64,000 nt of DNA. Source: Amoebidium appalachense (lineage: Eukaryota; Ichthyosporea). Below are positions 47,809-61,484 of the stretch, piece after piece. Below the pieces are notes generated by a model that had not been told where the DNA came from, ran no database searches, and saw only the letters and a list, made by a program, of their open reading frames with translations. How positions within the stretch are numbered: the stretch's first letter is position 1; each line of letters begins with the position of its first letter. Both the position numbers and the translations under genes were made by a program. Location: assembly GCA_963693365.1 (NCBI GenBank), contig CAVNZM010000011.1, positions 1,488,001 through 1,552,000 of the forward strand. The letters run 5' to 3'.

Positions 47809-50297
47809 TTTTCACACACACGCACACACACACAGACACGCTCTTCCATAATTCTCCCCCCCCCCCCCCCCCCCCCCCCCCTCCCCTTTCACACACACGC
47901 ACACGCACACAGACACGCTCTTCCTTAATTCTCCTTTACTGTTGGCCCTTCCCCACTGCATGCCACTCCTTCACTACGCAGTAGATCTATCTCTGTATTT
48001 CCCCTTTCTTCCCCTCCCCTTCCTTCCCTCCCTTTCCCCCTCTCTTGCCCCCTCTCCCTCCTCTCTCCCGTGCTCACTGACCCCCCCCCCGCCCCCTCTC
48101 ACAGCCCCATCACTCTCCCTTTCGTTCTCCCTCCACCCCCTGATGCTCTCTCTCCCCCTTTTCCTCTCCCTCTCCCGCTCCCGCACCCGCTCCCTCTCCC
48201 TCTCCCTCTCTCTTTTCCTCTGCCCCTCCTGTTGCTGGGCTCATGTTCGTATCAACTTCCTTGTGTGTTCTTGTATAGCAAAGATGTTTTCCTCGGCGTC
48301 AGCCACCAAAACCCTTACAACAACCCTCCCCCCTCCCCCCTCCCCCCCCCCCCCCCCCCCCCATCTTTTTCCCCTCCCTATCAGACACGAGGGTTTGCAG
48401 CCTTGGTACGCCCTAGGCATAAAGGGGGGGAAAAGGGGGCGTTTTGGGGGAGGGGGGAGAGGGAGTGGAGAAGGGATGTGGATTGGACTGGGGGGGGGGG
48501 GGGGGGGGGGGGGAGACAGCGACTAGGTCACATGGGTGGCGAAAGACTGGAGAAGGGTCATGTTTTCTACATGCAAATGGGGGCTGTTTTCTGGTTTTCA
48601 AATAGAAGGAAACGGGCCTCTATATCCCCCCCCCCTTTCTCCCCCTCCCCCCCCCTTCCCCCCCCCCCCCTCCCCCCCCCCCCCCCAAAAAAAAAAGCCT
48701 TCCCGGCCCTTTGAGTGCATATCTGCCCTTCCCTCCGTGCCCTCCTTTCCTATCTTCCAATGTATAGGATACTTCCATTTCTCACTCGCTTCCACCTCCC
48801 CTCCATTCTTATCTGAGGTTTTTAGGCCCCCTTTTTTCTTTTGCCCCACATGCCTTCCTTTGCGCTTCTCTTCTACCCCGTCCCTCGACAAATCCTTTCA
48901 CCACGTCCTCCCCTCTCTTCAGCTCACACACCCACATTGTGGCACACACACTTAAACTTTATGCTCTTTGCATCCTCCCCCTTCCCCCCTCCCCCCCTCC
49001 CCCCCCCCCCCCCTCCCCTCCCCCTCCACAGTCGGGACGCCGGCCTTTCTACGTTTATGGATCACCTTGGGCCCGCCCCAGTCCTCTGGAATGGATTCCT
49101 GAGCCTGTTTGGTCAGACGGGTACATCACCCTACACACTCGAGGACATGGCTGCTGGTGAATTTTCCTTTGGACCCCCCCCCCCCACACACACAGACACA
49201 GAGAGAGTGATACACACAACACAAATTGAAAATATTGATTTTTCTGCAGGGTGAGTGCGTGGGTGTGGAGGGGCGGGGGGGAGGGGGGGTGGGGGGTGGG
49301 GGGAGGAGGCAAAAGGCTTGCCTAAGGATATGGCAAAACGGATGTATCTTATGTGGCATTGGATTTTGGTGACACATGAACCACTGCATTATGAGCCTAT
49401 TTGCGTACAGTGGTCGGTAGGCTGACTTCCATATATGGCAACCACTAACGCTGCGATGCACTTGTTTCTAGCCCTGTCTGCACATCCATGCATACACGTG
49501 CTAGTTTCTGATTGCTGATTGGATAAGTCGGCCCACAGAGAGGCAAAGCACCAATAGGGACCAAGTTGAACAAGAAACCAAGTCTTTCACACTGCCAAAC
49601 CACCCAATCAATACTGATAACTCCACCCACCAGTGAATTATAGTCTGGTATTAATCCCGGATATGTGCAGATTCGATGGCACTGCTAGACCGGCTATACA
49701 TAGGACAAGCACATGTAGTGGGTGCCAGCATGGGGGGCATGATAGCCCAGCTGTGTGCCATCCACTATCCAGATAGGGTCCTCTCCATCACATCAATCAT
49801 GTCAACTACCGTACGTGCATCCCCCCCCCCCCCCCCCCCCCCCCCTCCCCCCCCTTCGCCCTGCCCCCCCCGGGGGTGCCATACAAGCACAGACACAGGT
49901 ACACATAACCACTCACACTGCTGGATTGCACCCTTGGGCCCGAAGGGTTGTACGACAGCGTATCTTTTCATGGTTTAAATGTGTCTTCTTTCTTCTGTTC
50001 GTGTATTTTTTCTTCTTTGGGGGGGGGGGGGGGGGGGGAGGGGGGGGAGGGGGGGAAGGAGCATGGAAGAGCTGGGGGGGGGGGGTGGGGGGGGTGATTT
50101 GTGTGTGTGTACGGAGCCCGCAGGGACGTGCCTGTGTGCGTGGCTGTGTGTGTGTGGGGGGTTTGCCTTGCCCTTACAGGTACGTGTTTCTGTGTAAGGT
50201 ATGGGTGAGTGCATGTTTGTGTGTTCGGGGTGGTTGGGTGGATGTATGTTGGGATGAAGTATAGAGTGGGAGGAGGGGGGGAGCGGGGGGAGGGTGT

Positions 50298-50328
<31 letters not shown>

Positions 50329-50562
50329 GGAGGGGGGGGGGGGAGAGGGAAGGAACTTGTCAAGCATGCCTATTCCGGCTTTGCACTCAGTCCAAATACC
50401 TGAGGTCACACCCGCTATTGATCGCACAAACCCCCTTTGCCAACATCACAGAATCTCTGGTGTGGCATTAGGTTCTGGCGCAGAGGCCCCTTTGAAAGAC
50501 GTATCCATTACGTCGGTTTTTGTTTCTCTTTGTTTCTCTTTATTGTGGTGGTGGTGGTGATG

Positions 50563-50614
<52 letters not shown>

Positions 50615-52710
50615 ATGTTGTTGTTGCGCGAAGGGGAGGGGGAGGGGGAGGGGGGGAAGAGGCGGGGAGGGGGGAGGGGGGGGCAAAGCACGAATGCCTG
50701 CAGCTCAATAGTGCTGAATCTCAGATCAATCTATTGCAAACCCCCAAACGAGAGGGGGAGGGGACTGGACATCATGGGGCGCTAGTATAGATGCATAATT
50801 CAAACGAGAAGGGCTGTTTTTTTGTGTGGGGGGGAGGAGAGGGGCGGGGGGTGGGGGGGGTTGGATGCCACATTTTCCTGACCAGCAATTTCTTTCCAGG
50901 GTGATCCGTGGCTGCCAGGTCCCAGCCTTGGTGTCAAGCTGAAGGTGATCTCTGCCCGGCCAGACGACTATGAGGGGTTGGTGCAGGGCATGCTCGACAG
51001 ATATAGAGTCATGTGCGTCAACACCCATCCCCCCTCCTCCCCCCCTAAATACACACACACACACACGACGGACAGTCTGTCACACGTGCACGCACACACA
51101 CGCCCGCTTACATGTCAGTACCTAGACATACATACACACAAACGCACACAGACTTAGCATATATGCATGCATGTTTATGTTAGTGCACCCTCAATCACAC
51201 ACACACAAGCACATGCACTGAAATGCGCACATGAACACAGACCCTCAACCCCTGTTCCCCTGAAAATCCCTTCTCCCCGCCCTCAGCACCCGCTCCTCCC
51301 CTCGTCCCTCCCTCCCTCTGACCCTCGCCCTCGGTGAATAGGAACACAAACAAGAAAAATCGACCACACGAAGAAAGAAAAATGCAAAACATCATAAATC
51401 TTGTCCAGCGTTATTTGTCATTAGGTGGACACACAGTCACGGCAAGTTTTATGTTGGCTGGAAGTGTGTGGTGTTCTATTGCCCCTTTGATGGTGTGCAT
51501 GCGTTGTTAGACAAGCCCACTACACTCTGGGAGAATGATAAGGTTTCTGTGTGTGCAACATCCTATGACCGAGGCTACGCTCAAAAGAGAAAACGAGCAA
51601 ACAATTAGAACGAGTGGAGGAAACCAAGAATGTGGTGTGGGTGTGTCCATGTGATCGTGTGATGAGGGCAGAAAGCCCCCCCCCCCCCCCCCCCCCCCCC
51701 CTCCCCTCCCTTCCTTTTTTGTTCCACACACGAATGGTGGCGAGTTGCCCCAAATGGGTGGGCGAGTAGCTCTGAGTGGGTGTGAGTGTGTGTGTGTGTA
51801 GGAGATTAGGGGGGGGGGGGGGGGGAGAGACCAATAAAATAGGACACTGTCATAACACACACATGCCGGACCCCCGGAGTCAATATTTATTGGCAGAGAG
51901 AGAGCCATTAATCGACCAGGAAACTACTCCGCACCTTACAGCAGTACCCAATAGGAAGACTAATCTCATTGGCTCCATATCAGGCATACCCCCGAGATCT
52001 TCGACCAATACAAAGACGTGACTGAAAGGATCGTACGTGAGCACTTCAAACGGTCCATCAAGAGTGACCAGGGGAGACAGTTGGGTGCAATCTTGGCCGC
52101 AAAAGATAGGACCCCCCAGCTGCAAAAAGCGAAGGTACGTTGGGTAGAATAGTGGATGCACCCATGCATGTTTCCTTGCATGCATATGTTGGGTAGAATA
52201 GTGGATGCACCCATGCATGTCTCCTTGCATGCATATGTTGGGTAGAATAGTGGATGCACCCATGCATGTTTCCTTGCATGCATATGTTGGGTAGAATAGT
52301 GGATGCACCCATGCATGTTTCCTTGCATGCATGTGTGTTGGGTCGCAGTTGCAACAGTCCCCGCCCCCCTCGCTTCCTAGAAGCCCCGTCTCCTGAGTTC
52401 CCATCTATATTTTTCTTGCTTCTGCTTACTGCTGCAACTTTAACCCCCGGCCTTTCCCACTGCCCTTGCCTGCATAAGCAACCCTGCTCGTCTCTGATCA
52501 AGACGGGTGACCTACCCATGTTCAAGTGAAACAGTATCTGAGTTGGGTTTCGTTAACGAGGGGAATAGGTCGAAACTCGGGTACTGTGGATGACGTGGGC
52601 CCCCCCTGAGGATGGGCTCTGCTTATTATGCATACTCTTTATGTATGGCTTGCATTCTGCATCGTGTTATCCGTTTGTTCTTGTGTACTTCGTACTTTTT
52701 GACGCATTCA

Positions 52711-52757
<47 letters not shown>

Positions 52758-53050
52758 TCCCCCCCCCCCCCTGCTCCCCCCTCTCTCCTCCCCCTTTCTC
52801 CCCGGATACCTGGTGGCTACGTCCCCATGCTTCTTGGGTGACAATGCTTTGAGTAATGCTGCTTGGTATCATGTGCGTCTGCATCTCGTTTTCTGTGCAT
52901 CATCGTGCTCCGAATGTGCCGCCTCTTCTCAACCTTGGCCCCGTAATGGGTATTGTTTCTGCCATAATCCAAACTCTCTCTTTGAGCTACACAACTTCAT
53001 CATGTTGTCCTTCGTGAATGTGTCCTTCGTTCTGTGTGTAAACACTCTAC

Positions 53051-53101
<51 letters not shown>

Positions 53102-53207
53102 ACACAACTTTCCCCTATCCTTGCTGCACGGCCCCCTTTCCTCCTTGGGTTCATGTGGTTGTTTAGGTTCACACACTTTTAGTCCTCCTCCTTGGCTCCA
53201 CATTCAA

Positions 53208-53243
<36 letters not shown>

Positions 53244-53491
53244 CCCACCCGCCCGCCCGCCCTTGGCTCCGCATTCAATCCTGTCCACCCAGCCAACCCC
53301 CTTTCTCCCCCCCCCCCCCCCCCCCCCCCCTTCCCCTCCCCCCAACACACACACACATATACACACCCTTCTCCACTTTGAAAAGCATTCATGGGATATT
53401 TATGTGCGTACATTCGCTCGCAGGCATAGACAGACACACACACACACAAGCATACTCGCACACACACGCGCGCGCACACGCGGGCACACAC

Positions 53492-53568
<77 letters not shown>

Positions 53569-54009
53569 GCAAGGCTCTGGTCATCCACGGGAGCTTGGAT
53601 CCTCTAGTCCTACCCGCATGCGGCATTGCCACCCACAAAGCCATCCCTGGGTCCGAATTGCTCTTGGTGAGTGTGTCTGCCTGTGTGTAGGCCTGTGTGC
53701 GTGCATGCATGCGTGAGCGCGCGCTTATGCGCTTGCGCCTGCCGTCAGGTTGCCTGTATTGCGCCAGTGTGTGTGTGTGTTGTGCGCACGTGTGCCTGTG
53801 TCTGTTTGAAAGGGTCGGATCATGTGCGTGACTGTGTCACTGTGCCTATTTGTGCCGTGCATTCATTGGAGCATATGTGCCGGACAAATGTGTATCCTTC
53901 ACATGCGCTTATATCCATTTTTGGCATTTGGCTGCTACAGGGTGTAGCATATACATACACTTGAAGGAGGTACGGGCAGGTACCTGTGAATCACTCTCAC
54001 ACCTTCAAT

Positions 54010-54047
<38 letters not shown>

Positions 54048-54567
54048 GATCTTCTGCTTACTGCTGCAACTTTAACCCCCGGCCTTTCCCACTGCCCTTG
54101 CCTGCATAAGCAACCCTGCTCGTCTCTGATCAAGACGGGTGACCTACTCATGTTCAAGTGAAACAGTATCTGAGTTGGGTTTCGTTAACGAGGGGAATAG
54201 GTCGAAACTCGGGTACTGTGGATGACGTGGGCCCCCCCTGAGGATGGGCTCTGCTTATTATGCATACTCTTTATGTATGGCTTGCATTCTGCATCGTGTT
54301 ATCCGTTTGTTCTTGTGTACTTCGTACTTTTTGACGCATTCAAAACCCCCCTCGATCTTCTCTCCCTCCTCTCACCTCCTCCTGCCCCCGGATCCAGTTG
54401 TATAACTTGTGTAGGGGTTTGGGGGTCACATATACATGACTGGGTTATTTTTCAACCACCCTGTTTTACTGACCCTTCTGACCAATCAGATTGAGCGCAT
54501 GGGCCATGGGCTGCCCGAGCATGCCTGGCCCGAGATGGTGGATGCCATAGCCGCCATGAAGGACTAG
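47591..54567 (+). CDS. Alpha/beta-fold hydrolase, RdmC (methylesterase)-like, complete
   Basis: Seven exons: 47591-47769, 49032-49156, 49671-49810, 50900-51012, 51984-52134, 53568-53666, 54490-54567 (TAG). They join in phase to 885 nt, 294 residues, the usual family length. [13 protein letters not shown] is the oxyanion-loop region and FDNRDAGLS the conserved strand-loop. GASMGG is the nucleophile elbow with Ser121. HGSLDPLV places the acid Asp247, and [10 protein letters not shown] the catalytic His275. The order [39 protein letters not shown] is typical of the aclacinomycin-methylesterase-like branch of the superfamily. An ester or related substrate is likely but cannot be named. No signal peptide or membrane segment is seen, so it is probably cytosolic. 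Introns carry C-runs at the donor, and two copies of the dispersed element. Confidence 0.9.
47808..47935 (+). repeat. Imperfect tandem duplication in intron 1 of the hydrolase
   Basis: TTTCACACACACGCACAC, CAGACACGCTCTTCC and TAATTCTCC occur twice, each copy next to a C-run. The unit therefore includes the homopolymer. Confidence 0.75.
52138..52335 (+). repeat. 49-bp tandem repeat, four units
   Basis: Four units of 49 bp (GTTGGGTAGAATAGTGGATG, then CACCCATGCATGTTTCCTTG, then CATGCATAT) with one substitution between units. The array starts 3 bp after the 5' splice site of hydrolase exon 51984-52134. It is head-to-tail with no spacers. Confidence 0.95.
52372..52712 (+). mobile_element. Dispersed intronic element, copy 2
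   Basis: Near-identical to copy 1 over its full length, ending GACGCATTCAAA followed by about 42 C. Sense orientation in hydrolase intron 5, directly downstream of the 49-bp array. Confidence 0.75.
53190..53281 (+). repeat. C-run flanked by a 21-bp direct repeat
   Basis: CCTTGGCTCCACATTCAATC (53190-53209) and CCTTGGCTCCGCATTCAATC (53261-53280) flank a C-run plus (CCCG)n block. The spacing is 71 bp. It looks like a target duplication or an unequal tandem duplication that includes the C-run. Confidence 0.8.
54041..54361 (+). mobile_element. Dispersed intronic element, copy 3, with target-site duplication
   Basis: The insert 54056-54345 matches copies 1 and 2 from GCTTACTGCTGCAAC to GACGCATTCAAA, lacking the first approximately 65 bp. 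It is flanked by CCCCCTCGATCTTCT on the left (54041-54055) and the same 15 bp on the right (54347-54361). 5' truncation plus a direct repeat of the target is the mark of target-primed retroposition. It lies in the last hydrolase intron, sense orientation. Confidence 0.8.
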
Positions 54568-56331
54568 CCAATCAGATGGGGCCATTGTGGTCCATGTGCA
54601 TACCTGAAGAGTAGTTTGACAATCAAGTGCCACCACTGAGGATACCAGTTAACAAGTGCAAAGTGTAGCATGTTGCAAGCTTTTACACCACTAGAATGTA
54701 AGCTGTAAGGCACATGACGTGCAGTTAGAAAGAGAACTATCCTTTTTTTGTAAGCAGACGGAATTAAGGTGGCCCAAAATTTCAGAGAAGAGGACAATGT
54801 AGTGATACTGTTAGTTTGCCGATGTATATATTTGTTAAAAGTTGATATATATTAGGTCTGAACTAGAGGTCATGATAGAAAGTAGAATTCATGCAAGCCT
54901 GGTGGCACGGTCACAGGCCATAGTTTAAAATGGCTTGTTGAGGCAGGCAAAATCTGTTATATTGAAGTATCATTTGAATGTAACTAGAGGAAACGATGAG
55001 CAAGTACATATGATTTATACGTATGTACTTGGGATCACTGGGGTTTGGGTCGGGGAAGAATACATCCAAGCTATATCGGTGAAGCAGCCATGGGTATGCT
55101 AGCACTCATGTTCGTGTACGGTTGTACGTGATTGTATTGGACACACAGATGCATTCAAATTTGTATGCCTTGCAGCATCAACGGCCGGCCCGTGTCAAGT
55201 TAATTACGAAGCACTTTTGTTCCCTGAAAGCTCTCTCCGCTCCCTAGAGGTCATTTTTTTACCCCCTCTGCAGAGTGTTTTTGTGCGTGCCCCCCCCACA
55301 CCACCAATACAAGTCAACCCAGCACCTTTTTTGTACACATGCACACATTTGGAAGTGGCCCGTCACTGGTGGTGGTGGTGGTGTGTGTGTGTGTGTGTGT
55401 GGGTGGGTGGGTGGGGGGAGGGGGGGGGGGGGGGGGGGGGGGGGGAATACAACAATACAACATGGCACGGTAGTTAATGTGTTTGCATTATCATTTTTCA
55501 AGTTCACGGCACGGCCGGTAAACAGTGTCAACGGGTCATGCAAACCAACGGAGTTGAAACAGGCATGTCCAATAGAAAAAGCTGATACATCCTGAAAGTA
55601 CTCTGATACATCCCCATGTGTGCGTGTGTGTGTGTGTGGTGTGGGTATCCTTGGGTGTAAAACTATATAGGGTGCTAGAAAGGAGGAAGCTGGCCAGACA
55701 TTTAACTACCATAATCGCCTAGCTTTCAGTATGTATTCACACCACAATCCTTCACTTCAATCATGTACAGTCGATACTACCACCACAATATTCTAAAAAA
55801 AGGCAAGTGTCCATACATATATGGCAGTTGCTTGTGCCCAGGTCACGGGTCACATGGAGCAAGCAACCCCACTGGCTTCAGTCATTCTAGCACTTGGGAG
55901 GTCCACATCTGAACAAAACGAACCCGGTTATTTACTTGCCCAGGCCCCTTGGTTTTAACAGCTTTTCCAGGGGAGGAGGGTGGGGTGGGGGGGTTCAGGT
56001 AAATCAGAGGACAACAAACCACAAGAGCTGCTCGGAGCATGGGGGTGCAACCAACCACACCAGCAACCAGTGAAGGGCAGATCACATAGTCAACTCACAA
56101 GACGCAAAAAAAATGAAAAGTAGCCCACCAGTGCTGTACGAAGATAATTCATCTCAAAAAAAAAGAACATAGACATAGACATGGACACACACACACACAC
56201 ACACACACAACAACAACAAAAAAAACAACCTAGAAGACGTAAATAACATGCAACATCCGGTACACACGCACATTCCAAAGACAAAAACACAAAAACGCAA
56301 GTTCGGAGGCTTTTTACGTGTGAACGAGAAT

Positions 56332-56365
<34 letters not shown>

Positions 56366-56397
56366 ACGCGCGCATGTCTAATGTGTTTTATAAGTCC

Positions 56398-56432
<35 letters not shown>

Positions 56433-57121
56433 TGCATAGACGTATGTACGGTATAGACAAGTAAGAAGGCGTGCACACTTCATGTGGGTAGCAGGGGCCC
56501 CAGACCCAAACACACACACATGCTAAAAGGCACGCACCCACCTGCACACACGTGTTCCTGACCGGTATGTGGTATGCATGACTGCAGGCCAATAAGAAAG
56601 AACCTGAACCAAAGGCACACACAACCACACGTATCCGTGAATGCACACGCGCAAGAAATTTGCTAGAGTGTGGAAAATCGGATGTAGAAATAGTTGGGGA
56701 AAGACCAGGACAACAGTAAAAAAACGGGGATATACACACATAGTCAACTGCCGTGTGTCTACTAACACAGACTTGAAGCCAAAAAACCACTCTAAAAAAA
56801 AAAGAAATCGATTAAAGACAACAAAATGAACACCCACCGATGCTCTGGTGACATCTACCACGTGAAGAGAACCTCGCCCCATTGCCTGAAAACGAAGATG
56901 CTGCCAAGGAAGATTGCAGTGTTGCGCAGCAGCTCCCTGTTCGTGTGTGTGTGTGTGTGTGTGGGTGGGTGCGTGCGCGCGCGCACGTGTGTGTGTGTGT
57001 ATGGTTGCGTGCGTGATTGCATGTGTGTGGGTGCGTGATTGTGTGTACGTGCATGCGTCTGTATGTACTGACGTTTCAGTGTTACCGTTGGTGTGTTCTT
57101 ATGCGCAATCACGTGTCCGTG

Positions 57122-57179
<58 letters not shown>

Positions 57180-58912
57180 GGGTTAGCAGGCACATCACTG
57201 CTGGACACTATTGTGAAACACGTGCTTAGAACCACTTAGTTCTCCGCTCACGCCGTGCTGCAACTGTGCCTACGTGTTCAAATGTGCCAAGTGATGCACG
57301 AGTGGCAGGACCATGCTACGTGGGTGTGTGCAACTCTGCGTACATTTTGCAAGTGGTGTCTCTAGTGGATAAAAAAAAAAAAGGGGGGGGTATTCGGGCA
57401 GGATTGAAAGGGGAAGGAGCCAAAAAAAAAAAAGGGGGGGGGGGGGGGGACACAAAGTTTGCCGCCAGCGGTTGTCAGGTTTGTGTACTTACTTACTTAT
57501 GGTTGTGGCTGTGCTAGTGTGTAATACAGGTGTTTGTGTGTATGTGTGTGAATGTGTGTGTGTGGGGGTTGTTGGTGGCAAACTGTCGCTGTGCGAGGAA
57601 AATGGGAAACGAAAAGAACGAAAATGTATTAATAACAAGACTGAAGACTCTTTGCCTAAAAACAAACACGAGACAAGCGTCAACACAAGACAGTGTGTCC
57701 CGGAAGAGGGTGTAGAGGGGTGGGGGTTGGGGGGAGGGGGAGAGGATGGTGGCAGACAAGAGATAGAATATAACGTAAGAAGTAAGAAAAAAACGGACCC
57801 CTCATGAAACAGGTAAAGCCGGGTGACGAACTATGTGCGAGCACAAAACACAGAAAGAAACAGCAACCCGACAGAAAGCAAAGGGACACACAGAGTGAAA
57901 AACGCCAACAGGCAATATGTGCTACACGCCCTTCCTGTTGCAAACCCTAAACCTTAAACCACTACGCCGGGGCGAGCCTTAACCTCAGTCAAAATGACAA
58001 CCACAGCACACAGTCATACAAACACACACACGCGCGCGCACACTACACACGGACACCAGCAGGCATACACGTACATTGACTTATCCTTGGGTGCCTCCTG
58101 CTGGCCACCGAGCGCCTGGAAGGGAATCTGATCCATGTTTGCTTGTAAGTTGAAAAATCAACCGACACTTTGTACTTTCTTTGCCTTTGCTGGAGGTGTG
58201 TCCTGCGGAACATGTGACAGCAGATTCGCATGAGCCAGGCGTGCGCGTGGCCGCGGTTGACTTAAAAGCTGGTACGATTTATAGAAAGTTATTATAGCTT
58301 GTCCGGGGGATTTAGATTGTTTAAATGGTATAGATTTTTAAGAGGCCTTGAAGTACGCAATATCCGATAGTGCGTCTTGTGCCACATCACAGCTCCTACT
58401 CCAAGGCGCGCAAGGAAATCAACATGAAATACAACTCGGAGCACGGCGCGAAAACTTAACACGGCACCGTCAAATGGCCGATGCATGCACCAACAGACAA
58501 CAGATGCACCAACCCTAAGGCTTCTAATTTCTTCCTATCAGCTACACATTATGCAGTACAAAACACAACCCGCCTCTGCACGCAACACGCAGCTTATGCA
58601 CACACATGCACATAACGCATCACTGCACAGACGTTAGAACATTCACCTCAGCTCCCAAGTGAAACTGCACACATGTGGCAGTGCGTAGACACCAAGGGCT
58701 TCAGAGTAAACTTGAAGGACCAAATGCGTAAGCCGCCACTGGCATGGCAGACATCAAGGACACTTACAAATCTAAGCATCTGGCGTGACACATGGCACAC
58801 AGAACAAATCAGTAGACTCAGAGTCACAGTGCCATACTTGTCATAGTAGCTATCACGTTACGCGTACGTTGGTGCATGCCCGTATGCACATACACTCAAT
58901 GCCAACCCCCCC

Positions 58913-58964
<52 letters not shown>

Positions 58965-60524
58965 ACACACACACCCCTCCTTTTTCAGTGTTTTGAAAGC
59001 TTCTTCGTTCTCCACTGATGCAACTCTTCTTTTACCTTCATCCCCACAAGGATGCTGCAACACATTAAATCTTAGGGGCTCACAATTCTATAAATGGTTA
59101 TTGCGAACTACCCACATTTCAACCAACTGCAGAGACATAACATTCCAAACCACCAACACAAACACCCCCATCACTGTCAAAACACTATGAACCATATACA
59201 CACCAACATGTGTGAACAGAGTTTTAGAAAACATATTCTAACCGTTGTCCCCCCCCATATAGCTACGTCCTATAAATGTTGTTGGTATAATGTATTGTAG
59301 TTAACATACTGCACTGCATCTAGACACAACATGGAATGGATGTGTCTTGACTTCCGAAAGTTCGAAACACAAACCTTCACCATTTCAGCGGCTTTCCTGA
59401 TGGAATTTCCGCGGTGCAGAATACACCAATCACAGGACAACAAGGTTAAACCTACGGCTTTTATGATTGGTTTAAACGGTACCACCAAGCCATTCTACCT
59501 ACACCAAACATTTCAGAGTCCCCCTATATATTCGAAAACAGAACTTCTCAGAAACTTGAAAAGTGCATACGTTTGTGGTATCTGTGCATATCTCCTAAAG
59601 CTCATTTTTTACTGCTATATTATATGCGTTGCTAGTTAGATATATACAACTATCAATATACCTAATTAATGGTCTGTGGACACTGGACAGTGGACTTCTT
59701 GTTTTGTTTTTTTGCGATATGACCACCCCCTAGCAGTGGAGGGAGACACGTCGGACAGCCACAGCTGACCAAGCTTGCAAACTTCACAGAGTGGTCACAC
59801 AGTACGTTATCGGTTGTATGCAGAAGCACAGATGTGCACAGGCACACAGGCACATGCACACTAGCACATACACGCACCCACACCAACACGTCCATACGTA
59901 AGCACACAAGCCCGCACACAATAACACACGCACTATGCTCAGATCGTCTGGGATACTGGCAAGCTAGCCTCGAGCTGGAACATCCGCACCAGCGTGGAAC
60001 CGTGGTGCAAGGCTCGGCTGCGCTGCTCTCAGGCTCCAGAAACGGCCACGTTTGTAAACATGGGTACTGTTATCACCTTTTTGCCCTTTACTTTCTCGCT
60101 CTTCATCCCTTACTGTACTTGCTGCTAAAGAACCGTCTTTGCCACTCCCCGTTAGTGTAACCTGTTTGGAAAACGGCTGTAGGGAACAGATGAGCACGTA
60201 AAGGCCTGGGGGGCATTGTGGTATGAACAAGGTTCTGTGTGACAAGCTGACAGAAAGGAGAGAGGGAAGGGCAGAGTGGGAGGTGGGGGAGGGGTAGGGG
60301 GAGGGAGTTTAAGGGAAATGCTAAGAGGGCATTAGGAAATGTTAGCAGAATCAGCTAGGCAACGCTTAATTCTTACACTGCCTTGCAACTGTCTGTCGTT
60401 CAGGTGGAGAAAGGGCTACACAATAAAATGCACTATAGGATTCGCGAACACACATAAAGCCCATGGGCAACTACATGCAAGCACGCGCCCGCGCCCGCGT
60501 GCGCACACACACATACACACACGT

Positions 60525-60602
<78 letters not shown>

Positions 60603-61159
60603 GCACACGCGCACGGGTGCCCACGCTCGGACATGCACACATACACGCACATGCACACGCAAATACACACACACACACACCGTGACACACACACTCGGAT
60701 GCCCAGGCACAACCACACACACACGAACCCACACACACACACATGAACACAGACAGATGCCTGAAAAAGATTCCACCAGCACATATGAAAGCAAGCATAC
60801 CCACACAGAGGCACGCCCACGTAGTGTAAGGTGGAATTCGTGCATATTCCACGGATCCAAATTGGATAAAGATTGCTCCCTCAGGCAACTCCACCTAGCA
60901 CACCATCAAGGCAACTCCAACTAGCACACCATCTGGACACTACGTAGCCTATACATCTGTTTGTATTTGTGCACATACGTGCTTGGTATGACCCTTCTTT
61001 TTCTGAATACCCCCCCCCCCCCCCCCCCCCCCCCCACCACCACCACCACCACCACACACACACACACACACACATACACACACACTCACCCACAAAACAT
61101 GCACACACGCAACACCCCCACCCCCACTCTCCCCCCCCTGCTTGCCTGGTGCTGAAAAC
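54568..61159. other. Intergenic region without a convincing gene
   Basis: 54.57-55.2 kb and 57.8-60.3 kb are complex, repeat-poor sequence. In between are G-runs (55423-55445, 56400-56428), GT repeats (56334-56363, 57139-57176), a C-run of about 50 bp (58915-58964) and (CA)n (60523-60602). Open frames of 60-108 codons (e.g. 59331-59639 plus, 59964-60245 minus) have no splice or domain support. The best exon-like piece is on the minus strand at 56940-56860. Confidence 0.55.
56860..56940 (-). CDS. Candidate orphan exon with a hydrophobic segment
   Basis: On the minus strand, a (CA)n tract ends in ACGAACAG, followed by a short open stretch reading ELLRNTAIFLGSIFVFRQWG and then EVLFTW with an in-frame TAG. 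The TAG could instead be part of a GTAGAT donor. The hydrophobic run is long enough for a membrane anchor, and a small tail-anchored protein is possible. No other exon could be connected and no family was recognised. Confidence 0.22.
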
Positions 61160-61280
61160 ATGCAACAAGCAGATTCGTCACCCGGCCCGGGGGCCTCTGC
61201 CGTGCCGATGATGCCAGAAAACATAACACCAAAGTCGGCTAAAATACGACCTAGAATACACCTGGAGGTTATGAAGAAAT

Positions 61281-61372
<92 letters not shown>

Positions 61373-61386
61373 ATGTTTGGGGCCTT

Positions 61387-61434
<48 letters not shown>

Positions 61435-61449
61435 TGTCTGTGCGCGCGC

Positions 61450-61484
<35 letters not shown>

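Noticed and set aside
52138-52335. CRISPR-like array
   Set aside because: Units are contiguous 49-bp tandem copies with no spacers, in a eukaryotic intron.
59331-59639. 102-codon plus-strand open frame in repeat-poor DNA
   Set aside because: No domain, no splice context, and a competing minus-strand frame over the same DNA. Not enough to call a gene.
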